The notes under the pieces: model-generated | Database searches by the model: none | Told to the model about the DNA's origin: nothing | The model's input: the letters and a program-made list of their open reading frames with translations, nothing else | NCBI GenBank assembly: GCA_003151215.1 | Contig: PLXB01000049.1 | Location: forward strand, 606 to 8,788 | Source of the DNA: Ignavibacteriota bacterium | GTDB lineage: Bacteria; Bacteroidota; Kapaibacteriia; Palsa-1295 | Reading direction: 5' to 3' | Length of the DNA: 8,183 nt | Shown here: positions 7,583 through 8,183 of the stretch, in pieces | Layout: each line of letters starts with the position of its first letter | How positions within the stretch are numbered: the stretch's first letter is position 1 | Translations under genes and position numbers: made by a program

Positions 7583-8183
7583 ATGCGTAAGCTTACCAGC
7601 TTTGCGGCTATCGGAGCCTTAGCGCTCGTGATCAGCCTTTGTTCTGTTGGGAATTCTTTTGCCCAACTTTTTAACTACACACCGTATCCGGTAATTTCCG
7701 ATAATCAGGAAGATTACTATCCGGATGCGCAATACCTCGTTCCCGATGCACTTCCGGGCGGCGAACGATATTTTCTTGTTCCGATCTTCATCTTCAATGG
7801 TGTCGATATAAGCAAGAATCCGAATACATTTAATGGACAGCCACCGGGACCCGGCGGACGTATCTTTGGTGTGGATGGGCAGTTCCTGGAGCCGATCAGA
7901 AGCTTCGAGTTCCAGCTCAAGTATCCGAATCAGGCTATCGAGCTTGATCAAAATCCGGCGCATGGTTCCCCGATCATGACGGTCGGTCCGACGAAAAGCT
8001 CTTCGGCAGAAACAGCTCTTGCCCAGTCGTTCTATATCCGTTATACGGAACAGTCAGCGAATGACAATACCAATCCTTTCAACCGTATCATTCGTGTTAC
8101 GGCTGCCAGTGGAGTTCCGCTTCCGCTGACACTTCCTGTCATCCAGGATTCTTCGACGGTTCTTTGTTACATCCGTTTCAGGC
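7583..8183 (+). CDS. Secreted protein, probable cohesin-like domain (3' partial)
   Basis: The frame is open from the ATG at 7583 to the last base, giving 200 complete codons with no stop; the gene continues outside the window. The start is chosen over the in-frame ATG at 7544 because AAGGAG precedes it and because the protein then begins directly with a signal peptide (M-R-K-L, hydrophobic core of about 15 residues, S-F-A cleavage after residue 27, Gln at +1). C20 is preceded by Leu, so it is not a lipobox. The mature part is rich in Pro, Asn, Tyr and Phe. From about residue 60 it shows an alternating-strand pattern (a V-P-I-F-I-F strand, then S-F-E-F-Q-L-K-Y-P, a glycine-containing turn, and near the window edge a V-L-C-Y-I-R-F strand) that resembles the first half of a cohesin-like beta-sandwich. 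By analogy with its neighbours it probably ends in a T9SS sorting domain, which cannot be seen here. Confidence 0.85.
   Translation, partial: MRKLTSFAAIGALALVISLCSVGNSFAQLFNYTPYPVISDNQEDYYPDAQYLVPDALPGGERYFLVPIFIFNGVDISKNPNTFNGQPPGPGGRIFGVDGQFLEPIRSFEFQLKYPNQAIELDQNPAHGSPIMTVGPTKSSSAETALAQSFYIRYTEQSANDNTNPFNRIIRVTAASGVPLPLTLPVIQDSSTVLCYIRFR

Overview
The window looks like an accessory, secretome-rich stretch from a member of the Bacteroidota/FCB group (for example Ignavibacteriota or Kapaibacteriota-type lineages). The main evidence is that all three genes whose 3' ends are visible finish in a type IX secretion system (T9SS) C-terminal sorting domain with a (Y/M)PNP motif. In addition, all three genes whose 5' ends are visible encode Sec signal peptides whose predicted cleavage leaves Gln at +1, a known Bacteroidota habit. 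No ribosomal, metabolic or phylogenetic marker gene is present, so the lineage is inferred only from these secretion features.

Layout: four genes, all on the + strand, separated by short gaps. (1) Positions 1-4041 hold the 3' part of a very large surface protein: the end of a right-handed parallel beta-helix, a long unrecognised central region, cadherin/Ig-like domains, and an FlgD-like/T9SS C-terminal domain. A 110-bp gap with a perfect 11-bp hairpin follows. (2) Positions 4152-6074 encode a 640-aa secreted protein with a nidogen-like beta-sandwich, an interrupted dockerin-like calcium loop, a cohesin-like domain and a T9SS tail. A 60-bp gap with a perfect 14-bp hairpin follows. (3) Positions 6135-7454 encode a 439-aa secreted protein with two probable cohesin-like beta-sandwiches and a compact T9SS tail. 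A 128-bp gap without a clear hairpin follows. (4) Positions 7583-8183 hold the 5' part of another secreted, probably cohesin-like protein that runs off the window.

Taken together this is a run of at least three, probably four, T9SS cargo proteins that would be exported through the inner membrane by Sec, cross the outer membrane by T9SS, and be released or attached at the cell surface. The cohesin-like modules in three adjacent genes, with a dockerin-like motif in one of them, raise the possibility of a surface assembly that is not a classical cellulosome. No catalytic domain is recognised in any of the four, so an adhesive or structural role is more likely than an enzymatic one. No RNA genes, mobile elements, CRISPR arrays or phage features were seen.
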